From Rhea pennata (lineage: Eukaryota; Chordata; Aves; Rheiformes; Rheidae): a stretch of DNA of 64,000 nt. Both the position numbers and the translations under genes were made by a program. The stretch lies in NCBI RefSeq assembly GCF_028389875.1, contig NC_084669.1:27454567-27518566 (forward strand), read 5' to 3'. How positions within the stretch are numbered: the stretch's first letter is position 1; every line of letters starts with the position of its first letter. The notes beneath the pieces are model-generated. The model had not been told where the DNA came from. It saw only the letters and a list, made by a program, of their open reading frames with translations, and searched no databases. Shown here piece after piece: positions 31,360 through 44,071 of this stretch.

Positions 31360-31680
31360 AACGCCTACCCGGAGGGCCTTTCCCCCCTCCCCCGAGCGCT
31401 CCCCGATGAAAGGCGACGGGCACTGCGAGGGGCCCGAGGGGCACAGGCGGCCCCGGCCCGCACCTCGCCGGCGGCGCCCCGCGCCGCCTCCCGCCGCTCG
31501 CTCGCCCGGCCCCTTCCCTGCCTCATCGGGCCGCGCCGCCGCCGCCGCCGCTAGGGGCCGCGCCGCCGCTAGGGGCCGCGCCGCCGCCGGAGGCCTTAAA
31601 AGGCGGCGCGCGGGGCAGGCCTGGTCCGCGCCGCTCGCCCCGTGCTGCCGTGCGCCGCTGCCCGCCTGCCCGCCCGCGGC
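31360..31680 (+). promoter_or_regulatory. PPIF: PPIF CpG-island promoter and 5' UTR
   Basis: From about 31370 the DNA is very GC- and CpG-rich, and this continues through exon 1 to about 32110. A TATA-like TTAAAAGG at 31596-31603 lies about 80 bp upstream of the ATG. Just upstream is a perfect 18-bp tandem duplication (31544-31579). The transcription start is not visible; it is likely within 31600-31640. Such island promoters are usual for nuclear genes of mitochondrial proteins. Confidence 0.75.
31544..31579 (+). repeat. Perfect tandem 2 x 18 bp in PPIF promoter
   Basis: The unit GCCGCCGCTAGGGGCCGC occurs twice without a gap and is followed by a partial third GCCGCCG. Each unit contains CCGCTAGGGGCCGC, which matches the CTCF core CCASYAGRKGGCRS at 12 of 14 positions. 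Confidence 0.85.
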
Positions 31681-31839
31681 ATGTTGGCGCTGCGCGCCGC
31701 CCGCCGCCTGCTCCGCCCGCCCGGGCTCCTGCCGCTGGCGGCCCGCGGCTGCGGCTCGGGCGGCGCCGGCCCGCGGAACCCGCTGGTGTACCTGGACGTG
31801 GGCGCCGACGGGCAGCCGCTGGGCCGCGTCGTCCTGGAG
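31681..31839 (+). CDS. PPIF: PPIF exon 1: start, transit peptide, first strand of cyclophilin domain
   Basis: ATG at 31681 (context GCGGCATGT, purine at -3) opens 53 codons. Residues 1 to about 30 (MLALRAARRLLRPPGLLPLA, then an ARGCGSGGAG linker) are rich in Arg, Leu and Ala without acidic residues, as expected of a matrix-targeting presequence. The cyclophilin domain starts at NPLVYLDVGADGQPLGRVVL with a final Glu53. The start fits because MLALR is the conserved PPIF N-terminus. No ATG lies upstream in frame within the GC-rich leader. The donor after Glu53 is GTGCCG, which is weak. Another possible donor (GTCGGG) lies 33 bp downstream in the same frame. Confidence 0.93.
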
Positions 31840-32510
31840 GTGCCGGCGCGGGGCGGGGGGGGAGGCGGCAAGGTCGGGGTTGGGGCGCGCGGCGGCCGTT
31901 GGGGCGCGCGGCGCGGCCGTTGGGGCGGGGCAGCGGCTGGCGCGGGCACACCCGGCCGCGGGCGTGGGGGGCTCAAGGGACAACTGGTATACCCGGCGGT
32001 GGGCTGCGGCGCGCCGTGCCCTTAGGGCCGGCCGCTGAGCCCTGGCGCGGCTCGTGAGGAAGAACGAGCGCTGGGCGGGGGGAGGTCGGCGTTCCCGCCC
32101 TCTCGCCGCCGTCTCCGCGCTGTCCTTTGCCTCCGCTGTATAGGCGGGTTTCAACAGGGGCCCTCTCTGTCGACCTCGATTGCGGCTGCACCCAGAGCAG
32201 CCGCGTACCCTGAGATGAAGCCTTTAAATTTCTCCTAAAGGACTTCTGAAGTTATTATGTTGTTCAAGGCAGTTATTAGAGATTGCTGTAGTTAGTTTTA
32301 ACTAGCCAAAAGCTGCATTAAAAAGGTTATTTAATTTTTAGCCGAATACTTGGAAAATCATACAGTTTTTTGTAGAATTTTGGGTGGCTTGTGACTTCAG
32401 CTAACTTGCTTCAGAAAGAGCGTTTGGTTGCACTGGCCTCCCATGGAGCATTTTTTCCATAGGTGTATGAAAAAGCTGACTTTTTTTCTTTCTTTTTTTT
32501 TTTTAAACAG
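31840..32510 (+). other. PPIF: PPIF intron 1
   Basis: 671 bp, GC-rich for its first 270 bp (rest of the CpG island) and AT-rich after that. The acceptor is a long T/C tract ending TTTAAACAG. The frame from exon 1 stays open through the GC-rich part to a stop at about 32025, so intron retention would give a glycine/arginine-rich tail. Confidence 0.85.
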
Positions 32511-32541
32511 CTGAAAGCTGATGTAGTTCCAAAGACAGCAG
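32511..32541 (+). CDS. PPIF: PPIF exon 2 (31-bp micro-exon)
   Basis: Only 31 bp: codons for LKADVVPKTA plus one base of the following Glu. The donor is GTAAGA and the acceptor AACAG with a strong pyrimidine tract. The same tiny exon exists in mammalian PPIF and PPIA-type genes. Frame continuity (G|AG) with exon 3 supports both borders. Confidence 0.95.
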
Positions 32542-33442
32542 GTAAGACAACATGCCTTTAATATTAAAGGTTTAGATTGTAATTTGCAGGAAAAATATTC
32601 TCTTACCCTTTAGAAACAGAGATTTACCCTATTTCCATGTTTCTTCCTTGTTTAAGTAGAAAAGTATGACCTGAGCTTTGTCATAAACCAAGCTAATGAG
32701 GTTATGGTTTCTTGTAGTTTTTTCAGATAGTTTAGTTTCATAATTTGTGGGCAAGCACAGAGTCCATTTGATGGACTATCAGTGATGGATAAATATGGTT
32801 GAACACTCATTAATTTTCATTGAAATCTGACCTCAAAACAAATAGAAGAGGGTAAATCAAAGGCATGGTGTCTCTTAGCTTGCTAAGAACATACATGATT
32901 TTGTTCTTGTCAGCAGTTGATCAGTACACCTGTGTTAAAGTTGCGTTTTTTGGTTTTATTTGTGTTTTTTTTCCCTTTGTGTGCTTCCTTCCTCATCACT
33001 TTTAGTGGTCCCAAGAAATTTGCACTTTTGTTTCTGTTCCTAATAGATGAATATTGTAAGAGAAATGTATCATTTTCATAATTAATATAGAGACTGAAAG
33101 CTTGAAAGGCAGGAAATGAAACCTTAGACTTCAAGAGTTTTTTTTTTGTTTTTTTTTTTGTTTTTTTTTTTTTTTTTTGTTAAGAAATAACAGCAAAAGG
33201 AAGGAGAGAGCAAAGAGGGTTGCATTTGTACCTGGTTCTGAGGCTAAATGGAAGTTATGTTTCCACAGCTTTATACCAAACTTTTTTCAAAGATGAAAAC
33301 CACTTAATATCAGTTATACCTTAAAGGTATAATACGCTTTTTCAGGAACAAACTCAGGACCTAATTAACTGTGTTTGAGTACATCATATGTAATATATGG
33401 CAACATACTATTTTATGCTTTGTTTATGCTTTGTTTTCACAG
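32542..33442 (+). other. PPIF: PPIF intron 2
   Basis: 901 bp, AT-rich. A T-rich block at about 33139-33180 consists of T runs of 9-19 separated by single G. The acceptor is TTTTCACAG. No repeat family is recognised. Confidence 0.85.
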
Positions 33443-33531
33443 AGAACTTCAGAGCTCTTTGTACTGGTGAAAAAGGTTTTGGGTATAAGGGATCCACATT
33501 TCACAGAGTGATTCCTTCATTTATGTGCCAG
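33443..33531 (+). CDS. PPIF: PPIF exon 3: catalytic Arg segment
   Basis: 89 bp, residues 64-93: [21 protein letters not shown] then RVIPSFMCQ. This is the cyclophilin signature. Arg85 of FHRVIP is the catalytic arginine, and Phe90, Met91 and Gln93 line the active pocket that also binds cyclosporin A. Donor GTAATG. Confidence 0.97.
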
Positions 33532-36041
33532 GTAATGGATTTCTTTCTTTGGCTGTAATATTTGTATATATTTTATATGTGTGTGTATTTCTAGAACTTT
33601 GTAGTTAAACCAGTAGTAACACCTGCTTTAACTTTGCTAACTGTAGAATAAAGAAGTGACACTATGGCTTGTGTTTCTAATCTTTGCGCTGTGACTGTTG
33701 CTTAGCACCTCATTTGTACGAGTAGATGCAAATTCTATATGGAGTGATTTAAAAAAAAATTAAGGCTCAGTCTCTGGGTTCTTATATAGCAATATACTTT
33801 AGTATGGGGCATATTTGCCAAAGTGGCACTTGCTTAGAGGAAGCATGTGTGTAGAATTGCAATCAACCTTGTGCTCTAAGTGAGCTAAGAAAACAATGTT
33901 TCCATTTGGTATTCTTAGTAGCATAATCTGTTCAGAGCAGATGTTAAAAAAATGTGTGAGGAGGGAGTTTTCTGAACATCTCCCTAATGGGGGAGAGAAG
34001 AGGGAAGGGGAGCAAAGATTGGGATATGTTTTGGGGATGGCACATCTAAAGAGAATTTTGTCTGAAAAGGCAATTCTGATTAAAAGATGAATCTTTCCAA
34101 ATTCCAAAATAAAGACCGTGTGTAACAGCATTTTTCTCTGGGGAAAAAAAGGCCTTTTTGAAAGGTGTAGGAGTGTTTTGTTTGTTTTAATCACCTCTGC
34201 TCCTGGCAGATGGGCAGGATTTCTGCTGTCATACTGCACTGGATTGTATGATTGCTGGTAGTAATCCTGCCTTTGCTTAAAAGAAGCTAGTTTGCAAGTG
34301 TTGCATTGTAGGATGCCTTTGAAATGAACTTTAGAGGAAGGCCATAGTAAACATGTTTCCTTTATTAACTGATGACCTTGGTGGTCCCCCTATTTATTTT
34401 AAAAATAGAGCACTCTAAACAAGAGGCCTGTTATCATGCTATTTATAAAACGAAAAAGAGGATAACTGTGCTGTAAAGGATGTATTTTCTTGTACTTGAA
34501 ATGCAAACTAGATTTTTATTGTGATGAGAAAGAGGCAAAGTGTAGAAGTCTTGCTGGGATCATAAATATACATGCACGCGCACACATCCTAATCACAGTT
34601 TTGTCACTTCAGTTCATACTTAAAGTTCTGTGTAAGCAGGTCCTAATTGGCTCCCTGTTTTGTCCTCACAAACGGGCCTAAATTGAGGATGCTACGTGGC
34701 TGGCTGATATGGTGAGATGGTAAATGAATGTTTATTAACTAGCCTGTAGTCATTACGTAAGTGGAAATACTGTCATAGGTTTCAAATATTTTAAAGCAGG
34801 AGTAAACAGGAGAGGCCATTCCACTTGTTGAGATGGAGTGTTAATGTGATTCAGGCAATTGGTATGCCCTAATTGGAGCTGTCCTATACAGGACCTGACC
34901 ATTCAGATGCCTCCATGTGACAAACAACATACAAAGCATGCCTCAGGGGCTGCCCAGGAATTGCTATAACATCACATGTAGTAGATTGCACAAGGTGAGA
35001 ATGGGAAGGTGAACATCACATGAAACACTAGGGATGGGTTCTTGTTTGCCACTGTGGGTAGTATAGTTTCTAGGAGAGGAGACAGTGGAGTGCTGGAAGC
35101 AGTGTCTGGTGTTTGCCTTCAGAGCTGGCTGTGATTGTTAGTTTTGCGCCTCTACTGACCCCTGACTGGTGGCCTCTACCGCAGCAAGCGGAGTGTTGTT
35201 GCAGGGCGTTAAAACAAACCAGCTCAGGCATAGCACAGGGTAATGAGGTAGATGAGACTCTGTCGACAGTTTTTGCTTTGCTGAAGAAAAATGTACTGTA
35301 TGAGGGTCTGATTTTGTAGCTTCTTTGTCAAGGATATCCTCTTTGGTTAAATGCTTGAATTAAAAGAACAAATGTGAAAGTTCTGGACTGTTATTCCCAG
35401 AGGTCCTTAATTTCTTTTGGTTATCTCTGTCAGTTCACCTCTGACAGATAGAATTACAATTATCTGGTTTGTTCAGGGCTATCCTGCTGTAATCAGAGGT
35501 GCCTGTGTCTGCCCGCTTATATAAGGGAGCCTCAGTGACTATTCAGTGCTACTTTGTCGGTTCTCAATGCTTAAATAACAAAAACAAGAAAGAGCAAATA
35601 AAATGGTAATAATGGACATCCTGGCTAGAATTTATACCCATGGGAAGAGAGAGGTAGGAGAGGAGGGAGATTTGCATGTAGCTTTAAATTTAGATGATTT
35701 TGCTCTGAGGACTTCAGTATTTCTTAAAAATACTGATATTTTTGTTGTGTTGCATGTGATAACAAGTTAGCACAAAAGGGTTATTTAAGGAATTGTAGCT
35801 ATGAATTAAAGAATATCAATAATATCTGCAGCAGACATTTATTTTTAGCTTGATTATGCCTTTTCCTGTTTACATGATTTAAAATTCTCCTGTGACCTTG
35901 CTGATTTTTAATCTGAAGCTTATGGAAATTTGCTTGTTTTATTACTTTTAACTTAGAACAGGTGATTGTTCTCAATAGCGTAAGTTCTGGTGTAAAATAA
36001 TTCCTTTGTGTTCGTAAAGTCAATAGCTATTTCTGTTTCAG
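33532..36041 (+). other. PPIF: PPIF intron 3
   Basis: 2.5 kb, AT-rich, donor GTAATG and acceptor CTGTTTCAG. A TATATAAG with GC-rich flanks near 35518 was noted but no element could be assigned. No repeat family is recognised. Confidence 0.8.
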
Positions 36042-36138
36042 GGTGGTGACTTTACAAACCATAATGGAACAGGTGGAAAATCCATTTATGGCAGCAGATT
36101 TCAAGATGAGAATTTCATACTGAAGCATGTAGGACCTG
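36042..36138 (+). CDS. PPIF: PPIF exon 4: [12 protein letters not shown] segment
   Basis: 97 bp, residues 94-125 plus one base: [32 protein letters not shown]. It reads QGGDF across the junction, as in CypA; human CypD has QAGDF. Likewise [10 protein letters not shown] compares with human SRFPDENFTL, so several positions are closer to CypA than to human CypD. Acceptor TTTCAG, donor GTAAAA. Confidence 0.97.
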
Positions 36139-37803
<1,665 letters not shown>

Positions 37804-37939
37804 GCTAGATGGAAAACATGTTGTTTTTGGACATGTAAAGGAAGGAATGGATGTCGTGAAAAAAATTGAGAGCTTTGGCTCCAAAAGTGGAAAGACCTCC
37901 AAAAAGATCGTCATTACTGACTGTGGCCAGCTGTCGTAA
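37804..37939 (+). CDS. PPIF: PPIF exon 6: C-terminus and stop
   Basis: 136 bp. One base completes Trp151 (the cyclosporin-sensitivity tryptophan), then [44 protein letters not shown] and TAA at 37937-37939. His156 matches CypA His126. Cys191 matches the human Cys203 known to be S-nitrosylated and acylated. Lys replaces the Arg of human SKSGRTSKK. Confidence 0.97.
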
Positions 37940-38390
37940 CCTGTTGCCTGCTATTCAGGACAACTTACATACTGTGAAAAATGAACCATAAAAAAGCATT
38001 TCTGATCCCATGAGTGGCCCCTTGGAGTGGGGGGCCATTTAACTTGGGATTTATTTTTTAACATTAACATTTATCTATGGGGCTACTTAACTTGATCATA
38101 TTTTTATACTTCTACTGAATAGTACTGATTAAAAACAACAACCAAAACATATTTTAGCTGAGCTACCTTGGTGGTGATTGCTGCACAGGTTTGATAAAGA
38201 GCCCAATTGCATTTTGAAGAAAGTGCAGTTACTCAGAAGCATATGTAACTGCAGTGTCAGTATCATTCTTAATAACTGGATGATTCAGCTGTTAGAATCC
38301 ATGGTGGAGTTGGCAACTAAGTGTTACTGGTCAAGATAAACTGAGAACTGGTTTCCTTTGGTGCTAATAAATGCCTATTATGCTGTATTT
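37940..38390 (+). other. PPIF: PPIF 3' UTR (short form)
   Basis: AT-rich sequence from the stop to an AATAAA at 38366-38371 in GCTAATAAATGCC. A longer form could run to an ATTAAA at 39528-39533, giving about 1.6 kb, closer to the length I recall for mammals. Both are inferred. Confidence 0.65.
38366..38371 (+). terminator. PPIF: PPIF proximal poly(A) signal AATAAA
   Basis: First canonical hexamer after the PPIF stop codon, 427 bp downstream, followed by TG/T-rich DNA (TATGCTGTATTTTTC). Confidence 0.65.
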
Positions 38391-39550
38391 TTCATCATAT
38401 TGAAAAACTATATTGCCTAGTGTTCTCAAGGCTATTTGCAACAAGACTGACACACGTTTTCTCGCTAAGTCTCAATTTGAGTCCATGTTTAAACCAGTAG
38501 AATTAATGTGTGAAGTTGTTGCAGTTTTTGTGCCAATTAATTTATATAGTCTCATACCACTGGTTCCTTTAAAACTGAAGTTTTTCCAAATCTGCTTCAA
38601 TGGAGCAATTTTACTTTTGGGCTAAGTAAATTGCTTTAAGTTGAATTAGCCTACTGCCACAGCTCTGCCTGTTGATAAGACTGCAAACTAGCCAAAACTA
38701 ATCATGAGACTTTTTTTAATGGAACTGCAAATTAATCTGAAGTACTGCTCTGTTCTAAGATCTGATTCTGTGAAGAATACAGTACAGTTCTCAATAGTAG
38801 GCTATTTAGGCACCTTCAGAATAAGTTCAGGGTATAATGAGTTTGCTTGGATATAAAATAGGCCTTTTTGCTGCTTTTTAAATAATAATAATAATTATTA
38901 TTATTACTGATCCTGTGAAGTCAACTCAGCTTGGGAATTACTTGAATCATGAGTTCTTTTCATGCCTCATAACAGAAGCTAAAATTGGTTACCATGGAAT
39001 CACAGGGCTTGCTTGTTGCAGGAGAATCATGGTAGTTTATCCACAAGAGAGAATGAATCAGATAAACACATTTCCTTTATATAAACTGTTACATCTTATC
39101 TGCAGTCTTCGAGCAATAATAGACATTAAACTTCACAGTATCACTTCTAGAATCACTAAAGCTGTAAAAGTATTAATACTGTGTGTGTGGGGGGGGAACA
39201 CTTGAATGCTTTCATGTGATTGTATTCCTATTATTGAAGAGAAAAACAAATGTGAAGACTTTCCAAATGTGAGTTTACTTCCCTTGAATTCTGTTGATAT
39301 GTGACTCTAAAATTATTTTGCACTAGAATTTTCCAGATATCTACATAGTTCTGTATGCAAAGTACTATTCCAAGTGTGACTTTATAGAAAATGGAATTGA
39401 AAAGATCTGCTATAGTTGTTTCATCTTTGTAGTAATTTTGAAATGTTAATTTGTGCTATTTTGCCTTACTTCAATATTGAAGTAACTGATTTTTGTGTGT
39501 GTTCACTTAATTTGTGTATAGAAAGTAATTAAAAATGGTTCTGTCACAAA
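38391..39550 (+). other. PPIF: Possible long PPIF 3' UTR extension
   Basis: AT-rich, gene-free sequence up to an ATTAAA at 39528-39533, which could be a distal poly(A) signal. It contains a palindromic (AAT)/(ATT) microsatellite at 38881-38906. It may instead be simple intergenic DNA. Confidence 0.4.
38881..38906 (+). repeat. Palindromic AAT/ATT microsatellite
   Basis: Five AAT units run directly into TTATTATTATTA. The tract is self-complementary over its whole length and could extrude as a hairpin. Confidence 0.85.
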
Positions 39551-40353
39551 AAAGCCTATTCCTTTCTTAAGTAAGACCTTTCCCACTTGTTTGGAAGCAG
39601 AGGTGTGAATAGATGTCCGCCTGGTAGTGAGTCTGATCTAGTGCTATTTAGAAACTGTGTTGTCATGCCACAGATAGAGCTGTCAAGAAACAGCATAATG
39701 GTACCATGCCTTGCCTGCCAGTAGTAAATCTGGAGTATTATTCGGTGTATGGATAGCAGTTTGGGTTTTGAGACAGTTTCCTTGCTGATCTATTCTATCA
39801 ACTTGTGTATATGTGTGGGGGGTTGTTTTTCCCTCAGAATTCCTCTTGTAAAAAGTGAGAGTTCTAGCTCTTCCTACTAAGATGCCGATTTCTTAATATT
39901 ATCTTCAACCATACAGCAAGAATCCATTTCCAATCAGAGCTATTTGTAAATTGGAGAGTCCAATGCAATATGCTTTGCCACAAAATAATCCATTTTCTCC
40001 TTGTAAAGCCTTAAATATGTAGGGCATCATGTATGGCATGATGGTGTGTTATGCATGGTTGTGGCTTTTGCTGACAAACTTATGCCCTAACTTCTGAAGT
40101 AGAAAAGTTGATATTTTCTACCAGTGCCTCTGGTCTTGATTTGCAAATAGAAATTCAGAATCAGAATAACACTGAGGTCAGGCACTTGATGTGCCTCAGT
40201 TTTAATTTTAATAGGGCAGGCTTCAATTCCCTGATACAAGTTTTCAGCATACTTAGCCAGAGGAAAGCGTTTGCTACCCAGGCAGGTACTTAAAATACTA
40301 AAAAGCCATGCTTTAAAAAAACTAAATAGGTCAATCTCTCTCTTTCCCCCATT

Positions 40354-40377
40354 CCCCCCCCCCCCCCCCCCCCCCCC
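40354..40377 (+). repeat. C24 homopolymer
   Basis: Twenty-four consecutive C after CTCTTTCCCCCATT. It is capable of i-motif formation, or of quadruplex formation on the other strand. The exact length is unreliable in any assembly. Confidence 0.9.
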
Positions 40378-41002
40378 GGCGAAGTGTGTTCTATGGCTAT
40401 TTCTGGCTTTTCTTACCCCCAATAACTCTATATACACATACACACATGTATATAAATAAAATGTGGAAAATTGCTGCAATACAAGGTGAGGTACAGTGCA
40501 TTTCCCCTCTGCCCAGTGATTTGTTACTTTTACGGCTTGGTACTGCATCAGAATTCAGAGGGAGAACTGCAAGGCTTTTGCTCAGCTGATGTGCCCTGAA
40601 GTCTTGGAGAGTCCCTCTTTTCGATGAAGCAGAGTAATGAGATCAAGTCTTTGCTTTTGCACTGTGAAGAATTTATCTTTGCACCAAATGATCAGTGTAG
40701 ATCCGGTGTCTTCCAGTGCATTAGATTTTAATTGTTTTAATTTAATAGTTTGGTTCTTGATTAGTGTATCTTTGGTTACAAATTCTACTTAAGATCTTAA
40801 CAGTGGATTAAATACTTTCTTAGTAAGCATTTATAAATGGCTTACTAATGTTTTTATTTTAAATGTCACAAGTTTTAATCTACTACTTTGTGCACAGCTG
40901 AATTCCGGTATCTCCATATTCTTCTCATGGACTCCCATGAATGCCTTACGGTCCTAAAACCTAAATTTTTAGGCAAAAGGTAACACTCATTTGTCTTGTT
41001 CC

Positions 41003-41016
41003 CCGCTAGATGGCAC
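41003..41016 (+). promoter_or_regulatory. CTCF-type core motif
   Basis: CCGCTAGATGGCAC matches the known CTCF core CCASYAGRKGGCRS at 13 of 14 positions. It sits between the 3' ends of PPIF and ZCCHC24, where a domain border would be plausible. Occupancy is inferred. Confidence 0.5.
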
Positions 41017-44000
41017 TAAATGATTGCCTGTTACTTTGAAGCCAGCTGTGACAGGTTTAGTAATAAGTTTTTGTTAATAAGCACAGTGAAAGATCTCAAT
41101 ATCACAAAGTGCAGTTCAAACCAAATATGGATGAGGAGCAAGTAGAGTTACAGTAGTGCTGTTAAGAAATTGTCTCAGTTTCCTTTTGGTCACACTGCAT
41201 ACCTCTCATTTCGTTAGTTCTGAAACACTGAAAGTTACGGCTTTTAATTCACTTGTCGTGCTAGGTACAATTCATGTGATACGTTGAGAGGCTGTGTGCA
41301 GCTCTTTCAGGATGCAGAAAGAGGAGACAAACTAGTAAAGTAATAAGGCTTTCCTAACTATAACCATGACAGCATGTTGCCATGTTGTCTGGCTTAATAA
41401 ATTGTGATGAAAGATGTTATAATGGAATATATTGATATAACTACATAACTAATTTCCATTTTAATTGAAACACTTTTGGACTATTGATTAGAAATCCTGC
41501 ACAGCTCTAATAACTCACAGAAGAAAAAGATATTCATTGCAGAGTCATGATTAGGAGATGAGCTGAAGGATGCTGGATGTGCTACTGCAAGTTTCCCCCT
41601 TGATGGTTAGAATAAAACTTGCACATTGAAAGAGCTGTTATACTGTGCGGCCCATCCGGCCTTCTTCTGGTGTGAGATATGCACACATTGAGAAAATAGT
41701 ACGTATGGTAAACAAAGTGGTGGTTACCATAGCTGTAGGTCCAAATGCAACACAGCTAAGAATCAACATGCTCAGAGAGCACCCTTAGGTAAAGTGTAAA
41801 TAAATATACACTGAAAAAACAAGTTAATATTTCAAAGTTGTTTCAACAAATCCACAAATATTTTTGCTTAGTCTCATGCTTTAATTATTTGTTCCAGACT
41901 TTCTGCTCACATAAATTGCTTTCATCAATGATAGACAGAGCCTACGTCTGTTTGTTTATAAGGTTTGAATGCTTTGAAGAAGCAACATTCAAAGTATGAA
42001 CTATTGTTCTCCTTTGTAATGCTGTAGAATCAGCTGGTAGCAATATAGCAGCAATCAGAACCTCTACAAAGGGATTCATTTAAATGAGTATGTATCATTT
42101 TATATGACTTTTCAAGGACAATCTGGATGCCCTGCTTCTAGCTGAGAATTTGTAGCTGGGCAGACACCCTCCACCCAATTTAGAAGTAGCTGGGCTAAGA
42201 GGACTTTCACCTCCAAGTGAAAACCTTTTAAATCTTGAACTGCAGGGTTTTATTCTGAGTCTGATAGAAAGACAATATACTGAAGGACATTTTGTGGACC
42301 AGCCGATCATAAATGAATTTTGGCCCGAAACCTTCGCAACCCAGGGCAGGTTTCCAGCCTCACGGGAGGGTGCGGTGCCGTTTTGGTCAGATGAACCAAG
42401 CCGGGTGAGCGTAGGGAGCAGCAACCAGCTGGGTGAGGGCAGAGAGGTGCAGGTGACTGCAGTTAACAATGTTTTCTCCACCAAGAAGAGGAGGAGCTTC
42501 TGCTCCTGCCTCTTTTGCACCTGGTGGCTCCTCCGCAGCATGTCTGTGTGAGGTGGTGGTGAGGGTGCCTGGGGAGCAGGGGCTGCGCCTGGAGGAGCAG
42601 TGACTCACTGCTGCAGGGAGACAAATGGCAGCAGCAAGGCAATTTTCTTGCCTCAGAGCTGAGGATGCACACTGCAGGGGCACGAGTTAAGAGGCGGTTT
42701 TGCTGAGATCAGGAGTGTGGGAGGATTCTCACCATGAGCTATGAGCAGCAGAAGATGAAGGGGCTTTGCGGAGACTATGTGTGGCAGGGGAGCTTACAGT
42801 CTTACGCTAGAGAGTAGCCGCTGCTCTGCGCTGGGGGTTTGGGTGGGAACGAGCTCGTTCAGCTTTGGGCGCTGTGCCTCAAACGGAGGGAGGCTGGTGA
42901 GGCCTTGTTGCAGAAGGCTACTGGTACCTGCTGTGCGTCCTTCTAGTGGTGGAGGACATGTCCTGGGACATGTTTTGGGAGAAAACGCTGCTGATGTTTC
43001 TGACTCGAGTTCAGCCCAGTTATACAAAAGTTAACCTTGACTCAAAATTGCTTGCTATCTGTTGGCTGGTAAAGTGAAAAAAAATCTGGAGTTATATCAT
43101 CGTTGGGGTTGAAGAAGTCAATGAAGATTGGAGAAGGCTCTTACTCAGCAGCACGCCTCGTCATCTAGCAGGATTTTGGCAAAGCTTCCAGGCCTCGGTG
43201 GACCTGAGCAGAGCAGCACGTGCGAGGAGGTAACCGTGTGTGAAGGCGGCTGCTTGCTGCTGTGCCTGGGGCGTCCCGCCGGCCCTCGTCGGGGCGGCCG
43301 TGGTCCGGGGCGGGCGCCGTGCGTGGCGTTACCTGTGTGCGCGGCGCTTTTGCCGCTGCTCGGTGGCCCCCAGGCTGGCAAAGGGCGTTTCTCCAACTCA
43401 GTGTCCGGAAGGTGGAGGCCCGGCCGGGGCCACGCTCGGGTCCCTGCCCCTCGGGCGGGCTGTTGCGTTTAACCATCCTTGAGAAACGTCAGTCTGCATT
43501 CCTGGGTCGTCTTGCCAACTGGGACAAAAAAACCATGTAACTGGGAGGGGAAAAAAAAAAAAAATCCCCAAAGCGCCTGTAAGATGAGGTCAGCGGGAAG
43601 TTAAAACCGCGGAGGCCGGGGGGCTCCGCCGCCGCCCTGCGCCCGCGCACCTCCTGCCCACCTGGGCGGCCCGGCTGGCGGGCGGGCGCCTGGCGGCTTT
43701 CCCGCTGGCCGGGGCTCTCGGGCGGCGCGGGGGAGGCGGCAGCTGCTCCAGCTTCGCCTGCTCCGCGGTCATAAATTCTGCGTTAGCCCTAAACAGCGCA
43801 CGCTCCAAATGATGCAGCGTCTTAGGGTGGGGTTTTTTTTCTTTTTTTTTTTTTCCTTCTTCCTGCCAAAAGTTAGTGTTTGGTTAGGATTTTATTTTTT
43901 TGGGAGCAGCATTGCTGTTAACTTGGTGGTTGCCAAGGCCAAATAAAGTGCAAAGTGTCCTTGGAGGAAAAGTGCATGATCCTGTGCATTAGGAGTAGCG

Positions 44001-44035
44001 GGATGCCAGTGCGCAGCCTCGGCCCTGCACTCCCT

Positions 44036-44071
44036 CACGTGGCTCGTTTACGCTGCCAAGCGCCTATAAAA
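44036..44071 (+). promoter_or_regulatory. Promoter-like CACGTG plus TATAAAA, copy A
   Basis: An E-box CACGTG (44036-44041) is followed 23 bp later by TATAAAA (44065-44071) within a CpG-rich context. The arrangement is repeated about 430 bp downstream. Promoter function is inferred. Confidence 0.35.

Larger units (their letters stand above)
39551..43189. other. Intergenic region after PPIF
   Basis: AT-rich to about 42270, then gradually more GC-rich. It holds a run of 24 C (40354-40377) and a CTCF-type motif (41003-41016). No coding exon, RNA gene or recognised repeat family was found. Confidence 0.7.

Noticed and set aside
31354-32154. Long open frame (266 codons) on the - strand across the PPIF CpG island
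   Set aside because: It is antisense to PPIF exon 1, made almost entirely of Arg, Ala, Pro and Gly, and several frames are open at once. This is expected of CpG-rich DNA with few stops.
35440-35620. TATATAAG with GC-rich flanks in PPIF intron 3, considered as an LTR promoter
   Set aside because: No terminal TG...CA, no poly(A) signal in the right place, no flanking direct repeat seen. One TATA-like match in AT-rich DNA is weak evidence.
43590-43808. - strand frame with a plausible-looking start (72 codons)
   Set aside because: The N-terminal third looks protein-like but the rest is Pro/Arg-rich CpG translation; no family recognised and no splice partner.
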